Below are positions 1-12,594 of a DNA stretch of 64,000 nt, piece after piece (position 1 is the first letter of the stretch; each line of letters begins with the position of its first letter). Source of the stretch: Apium graveolens (lineage: Eukaryota > Streptophyta > Magnoliopsida > Apiales > Apiaceae); contig NC_133647.1 in assembly GCF_009905375.1 (NCBI RefSeq), positions 80,690,442-80,754,441 of the forward strand. The letters are read 5' to 3'. Both the position numbers and the translations under genes were made by a program. The notes under the pieces are model-generated. The model did not search any database and had not been told where the DNA came from. It was given only the letters and a program-made list of their open reading frames with translations.

Positions 1-100
1 AAAAACAATTTACAGCCCCATTACCCATGAATTATTCTCCCATTACCCACGTTTTTAACCCTCAAAATGCACTCCCAATCAAATTTTACCCTAATCCCTA

Positions 101-112
101 CCCTATATATAC
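101..112 (+). promoter_or_regulatory. candidate TATA box ahead of the accessory ORF
   Basis: CCCTATATATAC lies about 100 bases before the ATG at 208. It is followed by a C/A-rich leader without an ATG between about 135 and 207, which looks like a plant 5' UTR. This suggests an internal promoter for a separate transcript of the accessory ORF. It is inference from composition and spacing only. Confidence 0.4.
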
Positions 113-207
113 ATACACCTATCCCATATATTCCCCATACACTTTCAAACCTTAAACTCTCTCCCAAACCCAAACACACAAATCTTAAACACTTTTACTC
201 AGTTTCG

Positions 208-1382
208 ATGGCACCCAAGAGATCCAGGACTATCGGTAGCAGCAGTACTGTCTCTACCACTGATTCTTCGAGGTGTACTGCTGCGAGGCCTCGTTTGAAT
301 GATAGGGCTGCTGAGGAGGAGTATACTAGGCTTCTGGGTAAGCCGATTTTGAAGGAGAGGGGTTCTTACCATCGGGAAGGGATGGTGAGTTGTTGCCTAT
401 AATTGCTGAGAAGGGTTGGATTGCTTTCTGTAAGTCTCCTGAAGCAGTGCCGATGAGCGTGGTTCGTGAGTTCTATGCGAACATGAAGGCTGAGAAGAAT
501 GGGTATTCTGTGGTCCGGGGGGTGACGGTTGATTATCACCCTGCGGCGATTCACCGTGTGATTGGGCAGCAACAGAGGAAGCCCACGGAGGAGAACTGGA
601 ATGAGAAGACTGCTGAGGATTTTGACTTGGATTTGATTTGTGCCACTCTCTGTAGGCCGGACAGAGTTTGGACCTTCAAGACTGGGACTAACGAGTATCG
701 TCACTTTCCGGCGATTGCGATGAACAGGTATGCCCGTGCATAAAATGCTTTTATTTGTGCTAATATTCTGCCTACTTCGCATGTATATAAGGTCACAGTT
801 GAGAGAGCACAGTTGTTATGGGGAATTTTGAATGAGGAGTACTATGTGGACCTTGGTGAGTTCATCTACCAAGGAATTCTGAAGTTTCTGAGGGGAGCTA
901 AGCACATGAACATCCCTTATGCATCCACGGTTACAAAGCTTTGACGAGCGGTGGGAGTTCAGTGGCCGTCTCATGAGCAATTGCAGTTGCCGGCTGCTCC
1001 TATTAATTCCGGGACTCTGCATGTGATACAGAAGTGGACCGGTGGTGAGCCTGAGGAGCATGGGCTGGGTTATCGTCTTCCAGGAGGGCGTCCAGCACGA
1101 GGTGCTACCATGACGAGGCCAAGGCAAGATGAGGCTGGTTCTTCTAGAGTTCAGGAGGGTGCTGGGATGGCTGATGCCCAGTATAGGAGGCTGTCGAGGA
1201 GGATGGACGCTATGTACGAGACACAGAGCAGGTTTTCTCAGGAGCTCACCCTTGCACTTGGGACTGCTTTTCGAGGCGTTGGAGCTGACATCCAGTGGCC
1301 AGTTTTTGGTGAGGACTCTGCATATCCGCCTCCTGATACACCACCCTCTGAGGGTGATGATGATGATGATCTCTCCGAGTAG
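208..1382 (+). pseudogene. transposon-associated ORF, broken (putative plant transposon protein domain)
   Basis: The reading starts at ATG 208 (MAPKRSRT), has a basic Ser/Thr-rich head, then a domain with the signature VVREFYAN near 460, followed by VRGV, and a later segment PTSHVYKVTVERAQLLW near 770-825. This pattern matches, from memory, the 'putative plant transposon protein' domain often found in Ty3 elements. The tail is acidic (run of Asp near 1355-1375). It is broken: a frame change near 375-390, a TAA at 741-743 and a TGA at 942-944, after which the original frame continues to TAG 1380-1382. It sits directly upstream of a polypurine tract and LTR in the same orientation, so I read it as the accessory ORF in the env position of an Athila/Tat-like element. 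Its biochemical role is unknown. Confidence 0.7.
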
Positions 1383-1430
1383 GTATACCCTGTGTTCCTT
1401 TCTACTACCTTTACTGGGGACAGTGAAGAT

Positions 1431-1444
1431 TTTAAGTTTGGGGG
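1431..1444 (+). other. upstream polypurine-tract-like copy
   Basis: TTTAAGTTTGGGGG occurs here, 49 bases after the accessory ORF stop, and recurs exactly at 2587-2600 just before the LTR. It may be a second priming site for plus-strand synthesis or a relic of a duplication. Confidence 0.5.
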
Positions 1445-2586
1445 TGGTAGTTAAGGAATATTTTGTGTGTGTGTCATATAGTTGCATATTCATGATAGTT
1501 TAGTTCATATAATTGCATAATTTTTGCCATATAGTTTTTTTATTATTTATAGCTTTATTTATCATGTCATGTAGCTCATGCATATACCATGATCCCTTTT
1601 GCGCTGATTTACCAATTGATTTGTGATGTTGATGTGAGTGTAGTGATAGCGTTAAAGTGATGTTGAGTCGTGTAGGTTGATATGCATGCTAGAAACACTT
1701 GTAATTTCACTAAGTCTTAGAGAATCCTTAAGGACTAGGTTGTTGTTATGGTTCGATGGTTTTCGAGGTTAATCTATTGATTATGCTTAAAATTTTATTA
1801 TAGGTTCTTAGTGATAAAAGGCATGAAAAGGAAAAAATGGAGTGAAAAATGGAATTCATTGCTATTTGTGGCTAGGCGTCAAATGGCTAGTAGCCGGCTC
1901 GTATGTTTATGCGAGTAGTCTAGGGTTGAGCAAGAGGGAGCGAAATGCACTTGCTCAGAAATTTAAAAAAAAAATTAAAAAAAAGGAAGAAAAAGAAAAA
2001 AAAATAGAAAATAGAAAATAGAAAAAAAAATAAGAGAAAAAAATAAAGAGTTAATGCATAATTGATCACGAGTGGGCTCTTTGGTATTCGAGTTATTAAG
2101 TTTTTAGGGGACTTTGTGCCTAGTGACCTAAGGCTTTTATAGTCTGGGATCCGCTAACCTAACGCTCGCTAAATGGATGCCATTGTATAAGTCTTTTGTG
2201 GACCTCACTCATTGCACGGTCAAATAAGCATCTGAATAAAAGCATGATTCCGTAATAAGCTCCATAATCTTGAAGTATTATAAGTCACTTTGTGCCTAGA
2301 ATTTTTATTCTTTTTATAATCATGCGATTGCCTTGAGGATAGTTGAGTTATGATAATTGATCTAGTTTCGAAGCATATTTGTTAAGCATCTGCACACACC
2401 ACGTTTCTGGCTTTATGTTAGTTTGTATAATTCGATTGATCTTTATTCGCCTAATTGTATTTGTTGAGATGTCATAAGTTGGTTGGTTTGGTCGTAGTAA
2501 GGGGGATCGCTGCATTTCATATAGATTGTATTCATGCATATTTTTATTTTGTTTTTGAATCTGTGACGCTTAAGGACAAACATCGA
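1445..2586 (+). other. noncoding 3' spacer of the Ty3 element, with an A-rich tract
   Basis: No credible coding region. It contains an A-rich, purine-only stretch at about 1967-2047 and otherwise AT-rich sequence. Long noncoding 3' regions before the LTR are usual for Athila/Tat-type elements. Confidence 0.5.
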
Positions 2587-2602
2587 TTTAAGTTTGGGGG
2601 TG
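2587..2602 (+). other. polypurine tract of the Ty3 element
   Basis: TTTAAGTTTGGGGGTG directly abuts the LTR start TGATAAGTGG. The position and G-run are those of a plus-strand primer for plant Ty3 elements. Confidence 0.7.
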
Positions 2603-3995
2603 TGATAAGTGGCATTTTATACCACTTAGAACGGCTTATAATAGCTTAAATTGGTGTCTTGAAATCAAGTATTTTGTGTATTTGATGCGTTTTTCTAGTG
2701 TTTGTGCATTTCAGGGTATTAGTTGCATTTCAGGAGAGAATTCATCAATAATAAGCCTTGGCATGTGTTTAGCATTGCAAGTGGGAATATAGGAGTAGAT
2801 TGCAGCGAAGAAACGGAGCAAAAACAGAGTATTTTCCAGAAGGGGTCTGAGCGCCCGCTAAAGCTGAGCGGCCGCGCAGGGTCGTAATTTCAGATTAAAT
2901 ATTTTAGACTCCTATTTCTGTTTGGCTTCCAACTTCTGAGTTATCTGGGATTTATGGGACTCCTATATAAGTAGATTTCAGAGACGTTTCACAAAGGTTG
3001 GATCGTTGTATTAATCGAAGAGCAAGGAGATAAGAAAGAAGACGGTTTTAGCACACCACAACGAAGAGGAAGCATATTTTCTTTTATTCTTTATTTCGTT
3101 GTAACGTTGGATGCTAGTTTTCTTTACTTTGAACCTATTTACTCTTGTGACGTACTCTGGTTTAATATAAGTAGTTTTTAGTTATTATTGTTGTATGTTA
3201 TTATCATGTTTTCATATGAACCCATGATGACGATGAGTGCTAATCGTGATCATGGGGTCGTAACAGATTTACTATGGAGTTCTTTAGTTAGTTGTTTAAT
3301 ACCTTAGTGTGTGATGATTGTATGATATCTAGTATTGGTTGTGCGTATTCGTCTTATGTGCGTCACGAACATATAAGATAGGGTGTTAATCTCTTGTGAA
3401 GCGACGGTGGATCTTGAGATTTAGAATTTGCCATGCTAGCATAGGTTCATGTACGAGTATGCATGATTAATGGGTAACTCTAACCGTTTTATTCGCTCTG
3501 TGTAATCAAAAGGAATAACTTGTGCTTAAATCGTTATGTTGTCAATTTCTGTAGACATATAGGGACTCAACATAATTGATGCCTATTCAACTTCTATCTT
3601 AATTGTGGATGTTTGGTAGAATGGTATTAGTACAATGAAAGTTGACTTTTATCAGTTTCGTGTTATGCGATTAATATCATCATTGTTGCATGCTAAGGGT
3701 AATAACAATAGCTATTGAAGGAAGTAGTAATGAAGTTGTGATCTCATGAGTGTTTAATATTGTTAATTTAAGTGTTAATTAAGTGCTTAATTATAGTAGT
3801 TAATTGTAGTTAATAATTAGTTAATCAAATCTAAGTGTTATAGTCTTAATATTGAGAAGTAATCATACATTGGTGAGTGAGTTTAATTGAACATAATTAG
3901 TCTGAGTCTCTGTTGGAACGAACTAGAAAGTATTCTATATTACTTACGAACGCGTATACTTGCGTGTGTTATTAGCGTGTGTTTTTGCCCTAACA
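2603..3995 (+). mobile_element. 3' LTR of an Athila/Tat-like Ty3 retrotransposon
   Basis: Begins TGATAAGTGGCATTTTATAC right after the polypurine tract (a start two bases earlier, at TGTGATAAG, is possible). It probably ends ...CCCTAACA at 3995, just before sequence of different character. The length of about 1.4 kb and the start sequence fit Athila-like LTRs as I recall them. The rest of the element lies left of the window, so the TSD and LTR identity cannot be judged. The 3' boundary is the least certain point. Confidence 0.6.
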
Positions 3996-4164
3996 AATAT
4001 ATGTACTCTTTATTTTTCTTTGCTAAGGGAGTACCATCAAAAACTTACTTCAAATGCAGAAGAGAATGATGAATATGTTACTTTAGTAAACTTAATTAGT
4101 ACCTAACATGCTTCACAATATGATTTATTTATAAGTACCAAGAATGTAAGAAGGTGGATTTCTA

Positions 4165-4362
4165 AAGTCTGAGTTAGAACATTATTTAGATGAGGATGTT
4201 CGGACAAAGGCTGATGGTTTTTATGTGTTATCGTGGTGGAAAATAAATTCACCCAAGTATCCAACCTTATCTTGCATGGCTCAATATTTTTTAGTTGTTC
4301 TAGCTTCAACTCTAGCATTGGAGTCAACCTTTAGCACTAGCGAAAGGCTGGTAAGTCCACAT
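4165..4362 (+). pseudogene. hAT transposase C-terminal fragment, left half
   Basis: The frame starting AAG TCT GAG at 4165 reads a typical hAT C-terminal dimerisation domain: KSELEHYLDED, then SWWKINSPKYPTLS, MAQYFLVVLAST and ESTFSTSERLV. This domain mediates transposase oligomerisation in the hAT superfamily. The reading is cut at 4362 by the solo LTR and resumes in frame at 8168. No upstream catalytic RNase H-like domain or zinc finger was found, so this is only a terminal exon or a truncated remnant. It could derive from a hAT element or from a domesticated hAT-like host gene. Confidence 0.8.
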
Positions 4363-7300
4363 TGTAACACCCCCAAATCCGGAGTCAGGATTGGGTATCA
4401 CTACACAACTTTAAATAATAAAAACCTGTATATTAAAATAAATATACAGATTTCCCCTCATTATTCAGGATCACTTACAAGTTATAGTATGAAACAAGAA
4501 TCTAACCTTCTAAAATTTACATTGTCTAAATACAATTTCATTACCTCATTACTACTTTCCTTGCATTGATCACTCTAACACCTCTAAATTTCTTCAGCTG
4601 GAATCTCACCACTTTTTCTATCTATTAAAAGCTATTCACTTTTTTCCTCATTTGATACTGAAAGATATAAGAGTTTACAAAGCAAGAGTGAGCAAAAAAT
4701 GCCCGACAAGTATCATAAATGGTTTCCAGGTATCAGATCAAAGAAACTCCTGGAAATGATTGTTGAATGATTTCGAAACATTTTTATGTATTTAAAACAG
4801 TTGTGCGAACAAAAAGTCGGCCCTCACTGGCCTTTAATCATAAATCACATCTGTCTGAAAAAAATAGTGAACATTTAAATATTTCATTCTTTCGAATCAA
4901 ATATTTGTTTGATTTTGTAATTATGAACTATTCGGGAAGGAATGCCGTTAGTGGAGATCAACAATAAATTAGACTGGACACTAGAAACCAACATATGCAC
5001 TATAACCTGCTGATCAGTCAAGATACAGTACGGATTCATACCCATCTGCATAGACCCAACCAACATATGGGGTACCCAGACAACTATGACCTAAAGGTCC
5101 GGTCCATCCCCGACCCATATGATCCAGCTCATCGCTGGTCCTTATAATAACCATTCAGCCCGTAGAGTATTTTGATATCAAATCATTTTGATTTCAAAAC
5201 ATCCCAAATTAGGGTTTGCAAATAACCCGAACGAATGGGTACTTGCTCAAGAGATCAATCGATAATCAAGGAACAAGATCAAAAAGGCAATTGCATAAAT
5301 AAAAGTAATTGTAGCGAAATATAAAAACATTTAACTATTCTGAACTTAGAATAGGAACGAATAAATATTTACAGTATTTTAGGAGAACGGTTAGGAATAC
5401 TTGCCTCAAATGCCGATCCTCTGATCTTTATCTAGCTGCCATATCACTCAGTCTTGTTGCATCTGTATTTCCCTTGACAGGCTACTTGACCTTTCTTATC
5501 ATTTACCCTCTTAGGTTTATCTTTATTCTGAATCCACTCGTTTCATTATTACATGAAATCAGGCTTTACTTTTACAATCTCTATCTGGCTTTGAATGTCT
5601 CGAACTACGCGTATATATCACAAATATTACTATTCAATGAACTGATAATATATAATTGTCTAGTCTATACATTTATCCCTATCTTCTACCCGCCCGATAA
5701 TAATAGATAAGGATCACATCTCATTCAGATAACGTTTAAAAGACATGTTGATTCACAATTCACATAACAAGTATACATAAGTCACATAATTCATGCAGTA
5801 TATAAGTTAAATCGTCAAAATATAGGTCTCGATGCATCTATAATTGAAATCGGGTCAAAAGAGTATTTTATCGATCAATAACTGACTCGAAATGATTCAT
5901 AAAACAAATGTCCTTTAGATACAAAGGAATTTGGGTCTCGAAAATATTTTTAATAGAAGCAAAATATTTTTCTGAGTCTAGAGGTATTCGTTTCGTATTA
6001 AACGGACTAACGGTTGATTTATTATGAATTTTTGAACATTTTTCAGAATTAAAATGGGTCTTCGAATCATTTTATAATTAAATAATAGGGTTCGAATACC
6101 CGAATTTGGCTTTAAAATAATTTTATAGTAATTATCGAGTCTTGAAAATAATTTAAAGTAATATTTTAAAACTCAAAACTATTTTTCGGAATATTTAAAG
6201 CAGTTCTAAATAACTAAATCTAATTATTAAATCAATTAAAATTAATTAATAATTAATTAAATTAATTAATCGATTAATATTAAATTAATCAATTAATAAA
6301 AATAATTAAAAATTAATTAAAATTAATAATAAAATAAATCTAATTTAATTTTAAGCAAATAAATCATTAAAAAGAATTTTCTGATTTTAAAAATATTTAA
6401 ATATGCATTTTCTGAATTATAAATAATTAAAAGAATTTTAGAATAAAAGAAATTAGATTTTTGATTTATTTTTAAAACATAATTTCCACAAACAATTTTT
6501 TCAGAAATCCAAATGGGGGAATGAAGATCAAGGCCGGGTCATCCGGCGGGTTGAAAACCGGGTCAGACCCGAAGCCTCAAGAACAACCGCCGGAATTTCT
6601 GGTTTCCCAGAATCCGGCCGGCGAGCTTGAGAGCTCCGGCGTGCCCCAAACCCTGTTGAAACACGATCTTCTCGCGTGATTTTTGCATCAGTTCAACACT
6701 ACAAAATCAGAGAAACACGTAGAGATCGGAATATATTATCAACATTAAGTAAATCGTTAATTTCAACGATCTTCAAACCGCCGCCAACCAACCGTCCGGC
6801 CAAAACCCGATTTGATTAAAACGGGAGTCAAATTTAATGTGCTATATATGAAATTAAAGTTAAAATTCATACGAATGTAACCCAATAAACTATATCAACC
6901 AACAATTCAAGAACAGTTCAAAAAATACATAAACCCATGAACTCGGGTTGATACTTCCAGGAATTGTTTGGTTCAACTAAATATGGGAATCGATTGCAAA
7001 AGATAAGATACAGCTATCCCAATCATCAATTTCATCCAATAACCCCAGAATCAAAATCCCCCAATTTTTAATTAAGAACATTCAACCCACGAACCCTAAT
7101 TTTAATTTTTGAAAATCAAACACCCGTTTCTATATGATGTGAAGCTCAAAATCAAACATATGATATACCAAAATGATCAGAAAATTATTCTCTACATGAT
7201 GGAACCATCAAATCATATCAAAAACATCAAGAACAAAAATCCATAATTGAATCCATAATAAATTCAAAATAAAATAATTAACTCAGAAAAATACCTTGAT

Positions 7301-8162
7301 TTCTGGGCAAAAACAAATGGTTGATTCAGAAAGAAGATTTCGATAGCTTCGTTTTGATATATTACACGCCTAAATCAGAGTTCGATAACGCCTTCCTTCG
7401 TGCGTTTGATTTTCAAGAACATATCGTTTTTACGATTTTTCTCTGGAATTACTATATTTTTACTGGTTGTAAATGAATAAACAAATAAAATGAAATAAGA
7501 AATATGCTATTTATATTTACGGAATATTGGTTCGTTCTGGATCATTTTGGATCGTTAAATTAGTTACTTAGCCGCTAAGTAACCACGAAAACAATCCGAT
7601 TTGATACCCGTATTGGATAATTATCCAAACCGAGCTTTTTATAAAACACTTCATACGAAAATAATGTAATGGTATCCCGTCTTTTGAGAATACGGGTTTC
7701 GTTGATTCGCCGAAATGATTATCGTATCGAAAATCTTGCGTCGGGCCACGCACGGATCAAACCGTAATCCGGATCAAAAAAGTCAAAACACGGAAAATGT
7801 CTGAAATTACCAGATTAGGTTAGGAAAGAGTTTTCGGAAGAGTTTCAGGTTGTAAAAATATAAAAACGGTTGAAGTCGGATGATTCCCGGCTTTATAAAA
7901 TAATTTTGTAATTATTCAGAAAATAATTAATAAATTCATAAATTATTGTAAAATCATATAACACTCCAAAAATTACCAGAAAAATACCTTAATTATCTAT
8001 ATTTTATTCTGGACATATTAAAATTAACATACTCATATTTTATTATATACAAACATCCAAATATTATTATCAATCATCAGCTAATTCACCAAAATTCATA
8101 TAATATTCACATAATAATCATATACTGATACAAATAATTACGCGATATTTATGGATGTTACA
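4363..8162 (-). mobile_element. solo LTR, Tekay-like Ty3 family (T1)
   Basis: A 3,800-bp block begins TGTAACACCCCCAAATCCGG and ends GATGTTACA, giving inverted ends TGTAAC/GTTACA. It is flanked by the 5-bp duplication CACAT (4358-4362 and 8163-8167), and removing it restores the hAT reading frame. No primer-binding site, polypurine tract or pol is inside, so it is a solo LTR left by recombination between two LTRs. The - orientation is inferred from similarity to the T3 and T5 LTRs, which also begin TGTAACACCCCC on the + strand. It includes a nearly pure A/T stretch (6220-6350) and a GC-rich patch (6530-6645). Confidence 0.85.
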
Positions 8163-8236
8163 CACATCATAATAGACTTCATCCTACTACAATAGAAGCA
8201 TTTATGTGTGCTCAAAGTTGGTTGTGGGCCGAATAA
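8163..8236 (+). pseudogene. hAT transposase C-terminal fragment, right half
   Basis: After the second CACAT the reading continues HNRLHPTTIEAFMCAQSWLW to the TAA at 8234-8236. These residues are the usual end of a plant hAT dimerisation domain. A possible further exon (8322-8407, acidic, ending in TAA) is suggested by a GTAACACC...TTAG pair, but that is weak. Confidence 0.8.
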
Positions 8237-9836
8237 ATGAAAGGTAACACCATTTACATTACTTTTAAAATTAGAAGAAGTACATTTTTATTTTAATACT
8301 ATATCGATGTAATTAATGTAAATTAGGCGAGTCATCTTCGGGATATGCAACTATCTATAATGATATGGAGGTGGAGGATTCGTGTATTACTCGATAAGTC
8401 TGAAACTGATGTCTAAGGTATTTATTGGTTTTTTGTCCATATCAATTCTATTTTCTTTCTGTGAGTGTACAACTGAACTGCTAGTCTAGTAATGCGACTT
8501 TGTGCTTCTAACCTTCTACCTGTTACTATAAGTTCAACCGCTAAACAGCTTTTTATCAGCTTGATCAGTCATGTTAATATTAAGAAAAAAATTAGATATG
8601 CACCTTTTCCTTGTATCCTTTAGGTTGTCATTATAACTATACTTTAACAAATAGTTAAGAATTCTGTATTTTTCCTGTAGTGTACTCTTTTATGTACAAC
8701 TTTCCTACTCCGAACCTGTAAGCTTTTACAGCCTTTAAGCTTTCCAGTTGTTTTAAAGAAATGAATATTTGTGAAAATCTAATGGCTTGCTGAGAAATTT
8801 ATATTCTGACTTGTTCTGGAGAATTCTATGCCTTTCTAATATCTACAACATTTTACCAGGAAGAGAAAGATGAATTAAAAGTCTTGATCTTTTATACATG
8901 TGAGTTGAGGTATGCAATTATTTGTTTTATATACAACATTGGTAATTTATGTTCATTGTAAGGCCTTCATAATTTACTTGCATTGTGGCTCTCTTTTTCA
9001 CTGAAATATATTTACATTGTACCTTTGTCGTTTCAGTTTCTTTCTCTTTGTTGTTTTAATCAGCTTTAATTAATACTCCACCAAAATTTTTGAAGCCATC
9101 GCCAATTATTTTCCAACTTTTTTGACTTCTAGGATTTCAAAATTGAAATATTATTGTAATTTAAAATATTAATATATACAAACATATGATTTGCCTCCTA
9201 GTATCAGAGTCTAATGTGAAGACCATGAAATGAATATCTAGTCTAGTGTCACGGTAATAATTTGGCAATTGAGCTTGTTTAAAATGTCTTTAATCTGCTA
9301 ATCGGTAATGAAGTTTTATAATCTTGTTATAGGGGTATTGTTAAGAACATATCTATTTCAAGTAGTAGGATTATTATTTGGGATCCTTAATGTACACTAT
9401 TTTCAAAGTATCATCTTTTTAGTCTAGGATCACTAATGTAAATGAAGTATTGTACGGTAGAGCAGTCACTCCATTCACTATTAAATATAAAATTACATAA
9501 GTTGTAGAGGGACTGATAATTGTGAACTCTGCTTAAATTTTAATGTAGATTGCATAATGGAACATGGAACATAAAAATTGGCAGATTTGGAAAATATCTT
9601 TGCTGACTTGATGATCTGCTGGTTTAGTGTTATGTTTTTGAACTTTGGAAGTTATTAATTTATAAATGTTGTAGGCTTTGTACCTAGTAGACTAACAGAA
9701 CAACGTGGTTATAGCCAAAATGGATCTGTAAGCCTTATATTTAATTTTCTCTCAGTCTCAGACTTTCAAAATTGTAATGCTTAAATTTTAAATTACTGAA
9801 TTAATGAATTTCTTCATTACAAAAAATCATTTTTTC
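8237..9836. other. AT-rich region with no recognised gene
   Basis: About 1.6 kb with short T-rich runs resembling plant introns but no reading frame, LTR end or repeat that I can support. It may be the remainder of the hAT element or host sequence into which the surrounding elements inserted. Confidence 0.4.
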
Positions 9837-9869
9837 GGGTTTTGGTTAAACCCAAAATCGAATAAAACC

Positions 9870-10596
9870 GATTATTTTTCCATCTGAATCTATTTTATTT
9901 CTGAAAACCCATTTAGTGCCAACTACCGATTTGTTCTTTGGCCTTGGAACAAGTTTCCATACTTCATTCCTTTCAAACTCATTCAACTCTTCCTGCATTG
10001 CTTGAATCAAGTCAGTATCTTTGAGTGCATCCTCTACTTTCTTTGATTCTTCCTTAGAAAGAAAGTTGTGATAGAGACATTCATGTTTAGTTGCACTACT
10101 TGTTTGAACACCAGCATCAGGATCTCCAATGATAAGAACATGTGTATGATCCTTTGTCCATTTAACAGCCCTTGGCAGTTCAGTCCCATTTCATGATGCT
10201 CCCCCTACATTGGATGCATCATCTTCATGTGAAGCTCCCCCTATATCAGTGATGTCATTTCCTGATTGAGAAGAACTTTCATTTGTGGACTGTTCACCAA
10301 ATTGACCTTGATGCTCAGTTGAATGATCTCCTCCTGATGAGCTATCATTGGTTGAATTAAAAGAATTTCCAGTTGATCTAGTATTTTCTGATTCATCAGT
10401 ATCATCAGAATCTGATTCATTAGAGTTGTGACTATCTTGATATTGCCCCCTCAACATGTACATCTTCAATAATCAACTCTAGATCAGGATCAGTATCATC
10501 ATAAGTATTGGACTCATTGTCAGGATTTGACTTGTCATCAGGATTTGACTCATCATCAAGATTTGATGAGTCATCAGGATTTAGATCTTTTCTTGA
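9870..10596 (-). pseudogene. Sirevirus SV-F: integrase-RT linker and start of reverse transcriptase
   Basis: Reading on the - strand, an acidic Ser/Asp/Asn-rich linker (with repeated N-P-D units, 10480-10590) leads into the conserved start of Copia [21 protein letters not shown], then [14 protein letters not shown], ending abruptly near 9870. The catalytic YVDD block is absent, so RT is truncated. Several in-frame stops are present. The linker carries the DNA word TCAGGATTTGA repeatedly (10518-10585). The same element continues upstream as integrase. Confidence 0.75.
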
Positions 10597-11906
10597 CTAG
10601 AGCTTTTTTTTGGCAAATACAAGTTTTTGATGAGTGTCTTCTTCAATTCCAGGATCCTTCTTATCATCAAAGGAGACATGAATTGATTCAACAATTATTC
10701 TTATTCTCATATTGATTACTTTATAAGCTTTGGAAGAAGGGTATCTTACAAAAATACCCTCATCAACTTTTCTGTTAAACTTTCCAAGCATTTTAGGATG
10801 AGTTCTTAGAAAAAAGCATTTATATCAGAAAATATGAAGATGCTTCAGGCTTGGCTTCTTTTCCTTGATCATTTGATGAGGAGTTAGTCCATGTATGTTA
10901 ATCAGAGTTAGGTTATGAGTATAACAGGCAGTGTTGACAGCTTCAGCCTAAAAGTAAGTTGGTAGATGGGCTCCCACAAGCATTGTTCTTCCAGCTTCAA
11001 TCAATGTCCTATTCTTCCTTTCTACAACACCATTTTGCTGAAGTGTGCCAGGAGCTGAGAATTATTGAGAAATTCCTTTGTATCTGCATAGCTCATCCAT
11101 CTTGTTGTTCTTGAACTCAGTGCCAGTATCACTCCTGAGTATATGCACTTTGTACTTGGCACCATTCTAAATTAATCTTAGATGATATAAAAGGACATTT
11201 GGAGTTTCATCTTTACTGTGCATAAAAAATACACATGTAAATCTGGTATACTCATCAACAACAACTAAAGTATACCTTTTCTTGTTGATTAACATGACAT
11301 TGATAGGACCAAAAAGATCCAGATATAACATTTGATATGGCTTCTTGATGGATGATTCTGATTTGCTCTTGAAAGAAGTTCTTCTTTCTTTGGCTTGTTG
11401 ACATGCATCACACAAACCATCAGAGGTGTAGTACATATTTAGTAAACCTCTAACCAAATCTTTATTTACCAATTCATTAAGATTGTTAAAATTGAGATGA
11501 GACAGTTTTTGTGACAGTTTTAACTTTCATCTATTGATGCCTTGCTTATCAAGCAAGTTTCAAGTCCATCAGTATATGTATGAAGTTTGGATTCATAGAT
11601 GTTACCATGTCTGTATCCCTTGAAAACAACCTTCTTTTTTACTTTATGAACTACTTCACAGTCAGTGTCATAAAATACAACAAAGTTTCCTCTATTAGTA
11701 ATTTGACTAATGCTCAACAGATTATGCTTCAGTCCTTCTATCAGAGATACATTTTGAATGATGACATTTCCAATGATTATATTGCCATATCCCAGTGTTT
11801 TTCCTACATTGCCATCACCATAAAAAACCATTGGGCCATCATTCTCCTCATATTCTGAAAGCAGGGACTTATTTCCAGTTATATGTGCAGAGCAGCAACT
11901 ATCCAG
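10597..11906 (-). pseudogene. Sirevirus SV-F: protease end and integrase
   Basis: The - strand reads the protease site as LDSCCSAHITG (the family norm is D-S-G-C-S, so the catalytic-loop Gly is replaced by Cys), then the GAG-pre-integrase region (GLKHNLLSISQ), the integrase zinc region (LCDACQQAKERR), the first catalytic Asp in LYLDLFGP, the second in a degraded S-D-T-G-TEFKN block (normally SDNGTEFKN), and QQNGVVERKN with the catalytic Glu. Many stops and frame changes occur between 10800 and 11170. It is a dead copy. The upstream junction at 11906/11907 is a sharp cut by a Ty3 LTR immediately before the protease Leu-Asp-Ser. Confidence 0.8.
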
Positions 11907-12594
11907 TGTGACGTCCCTCAAATCCGAGGGTTTGGATATGACGTCACCCCATGAAAACACTTTTAAAATACTTTTGAAAACCTTTATTTTTGGAAAAATA
12001 ATAAAAATCAAAGAATTTAAAACTTGAAAGTTTAAATAAAATATTTAAAAGAAAACAATTTAACCCCCTAAATACAGGATCACATACAGGTTACAGTATT
12101 GAAATTAGAATCAACCACTATTATTATTAAACATCATTTTTCACAACATCAAGTCATCTTTGATAAGAAGAATCACTGTTACTTTATTTACAAACCTGAT
12201 TTACAACTGAATCTCAATAAAACAACTCTATCTTGAACCATCCTCATCAATCTTCCTGGATACCTTCTTTGACCTCTGGATAATTTAACCACTTATGTTC
12301 TTTTCCTAGTCTTATCCTTAAATGCGATCGTAATCAAGCAACTCATCTTTAATCCAATATAAAATGGTTAAAATTAAAGCAAGGGTGAGCAACAATGCAC
12401 AACAAGTATCAATATAACAGTAACAGTTCTGAAAAAGTTTATCTGTAAATCCATAAGCTCAGGATAGTATATAAAAGGATTCATCAATCTTTGCATCAAT
12501 TGAAAACTAGGAAATTCAATCTTTTGATAGAATTATTGAACTGGACTTATCTCGTTTTAACTAAAAACCAAAGGTTAGGCTGCTGAACAGTTAA
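11907..12594 (-). mobile_element. truncated Tekay-like LTR fragment (T2)
   Basis: Starts TGTGACGTCCCTCAAATCC at 11907, comparable to the T4 start at 46934, and contains the block AGCAAGGGTGAGC at 12378 that is shared with all the other LTRs of this type here. The far end is missing: homology stops at about 12594, where a Sirevirus LTR start follows. No TSD can be matched. Confidence 0.6.

Noticed and set aside
366..1493. Antisense ORFs of 138 and 225 codons opposite the accessory ORF
   Set aside because: They are shadows of the + strand coding region; the + strand carries the recognisable transposon domain.
5474..5710. Hydrophobic 78-codon ORF that could suggest a membrane protein
   Set aside because: It lies in AT-rich LTR sequence of T1; hydrophobicity follows from T-rich codons.
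8322..8407. Possible last exon of the hAT gene
   Set aside because: Splice signals are weak and the preceding exon already has a stop at 8234. Mentioned in the hAT entry but not annotated.
9825..9885. Short inverted GGGTTT/AAACCC-type sequence suggesting telomere-like repeat or MITE end
   Set aside because: Only one or two units, with no tandem array and no flanking target duplication found.
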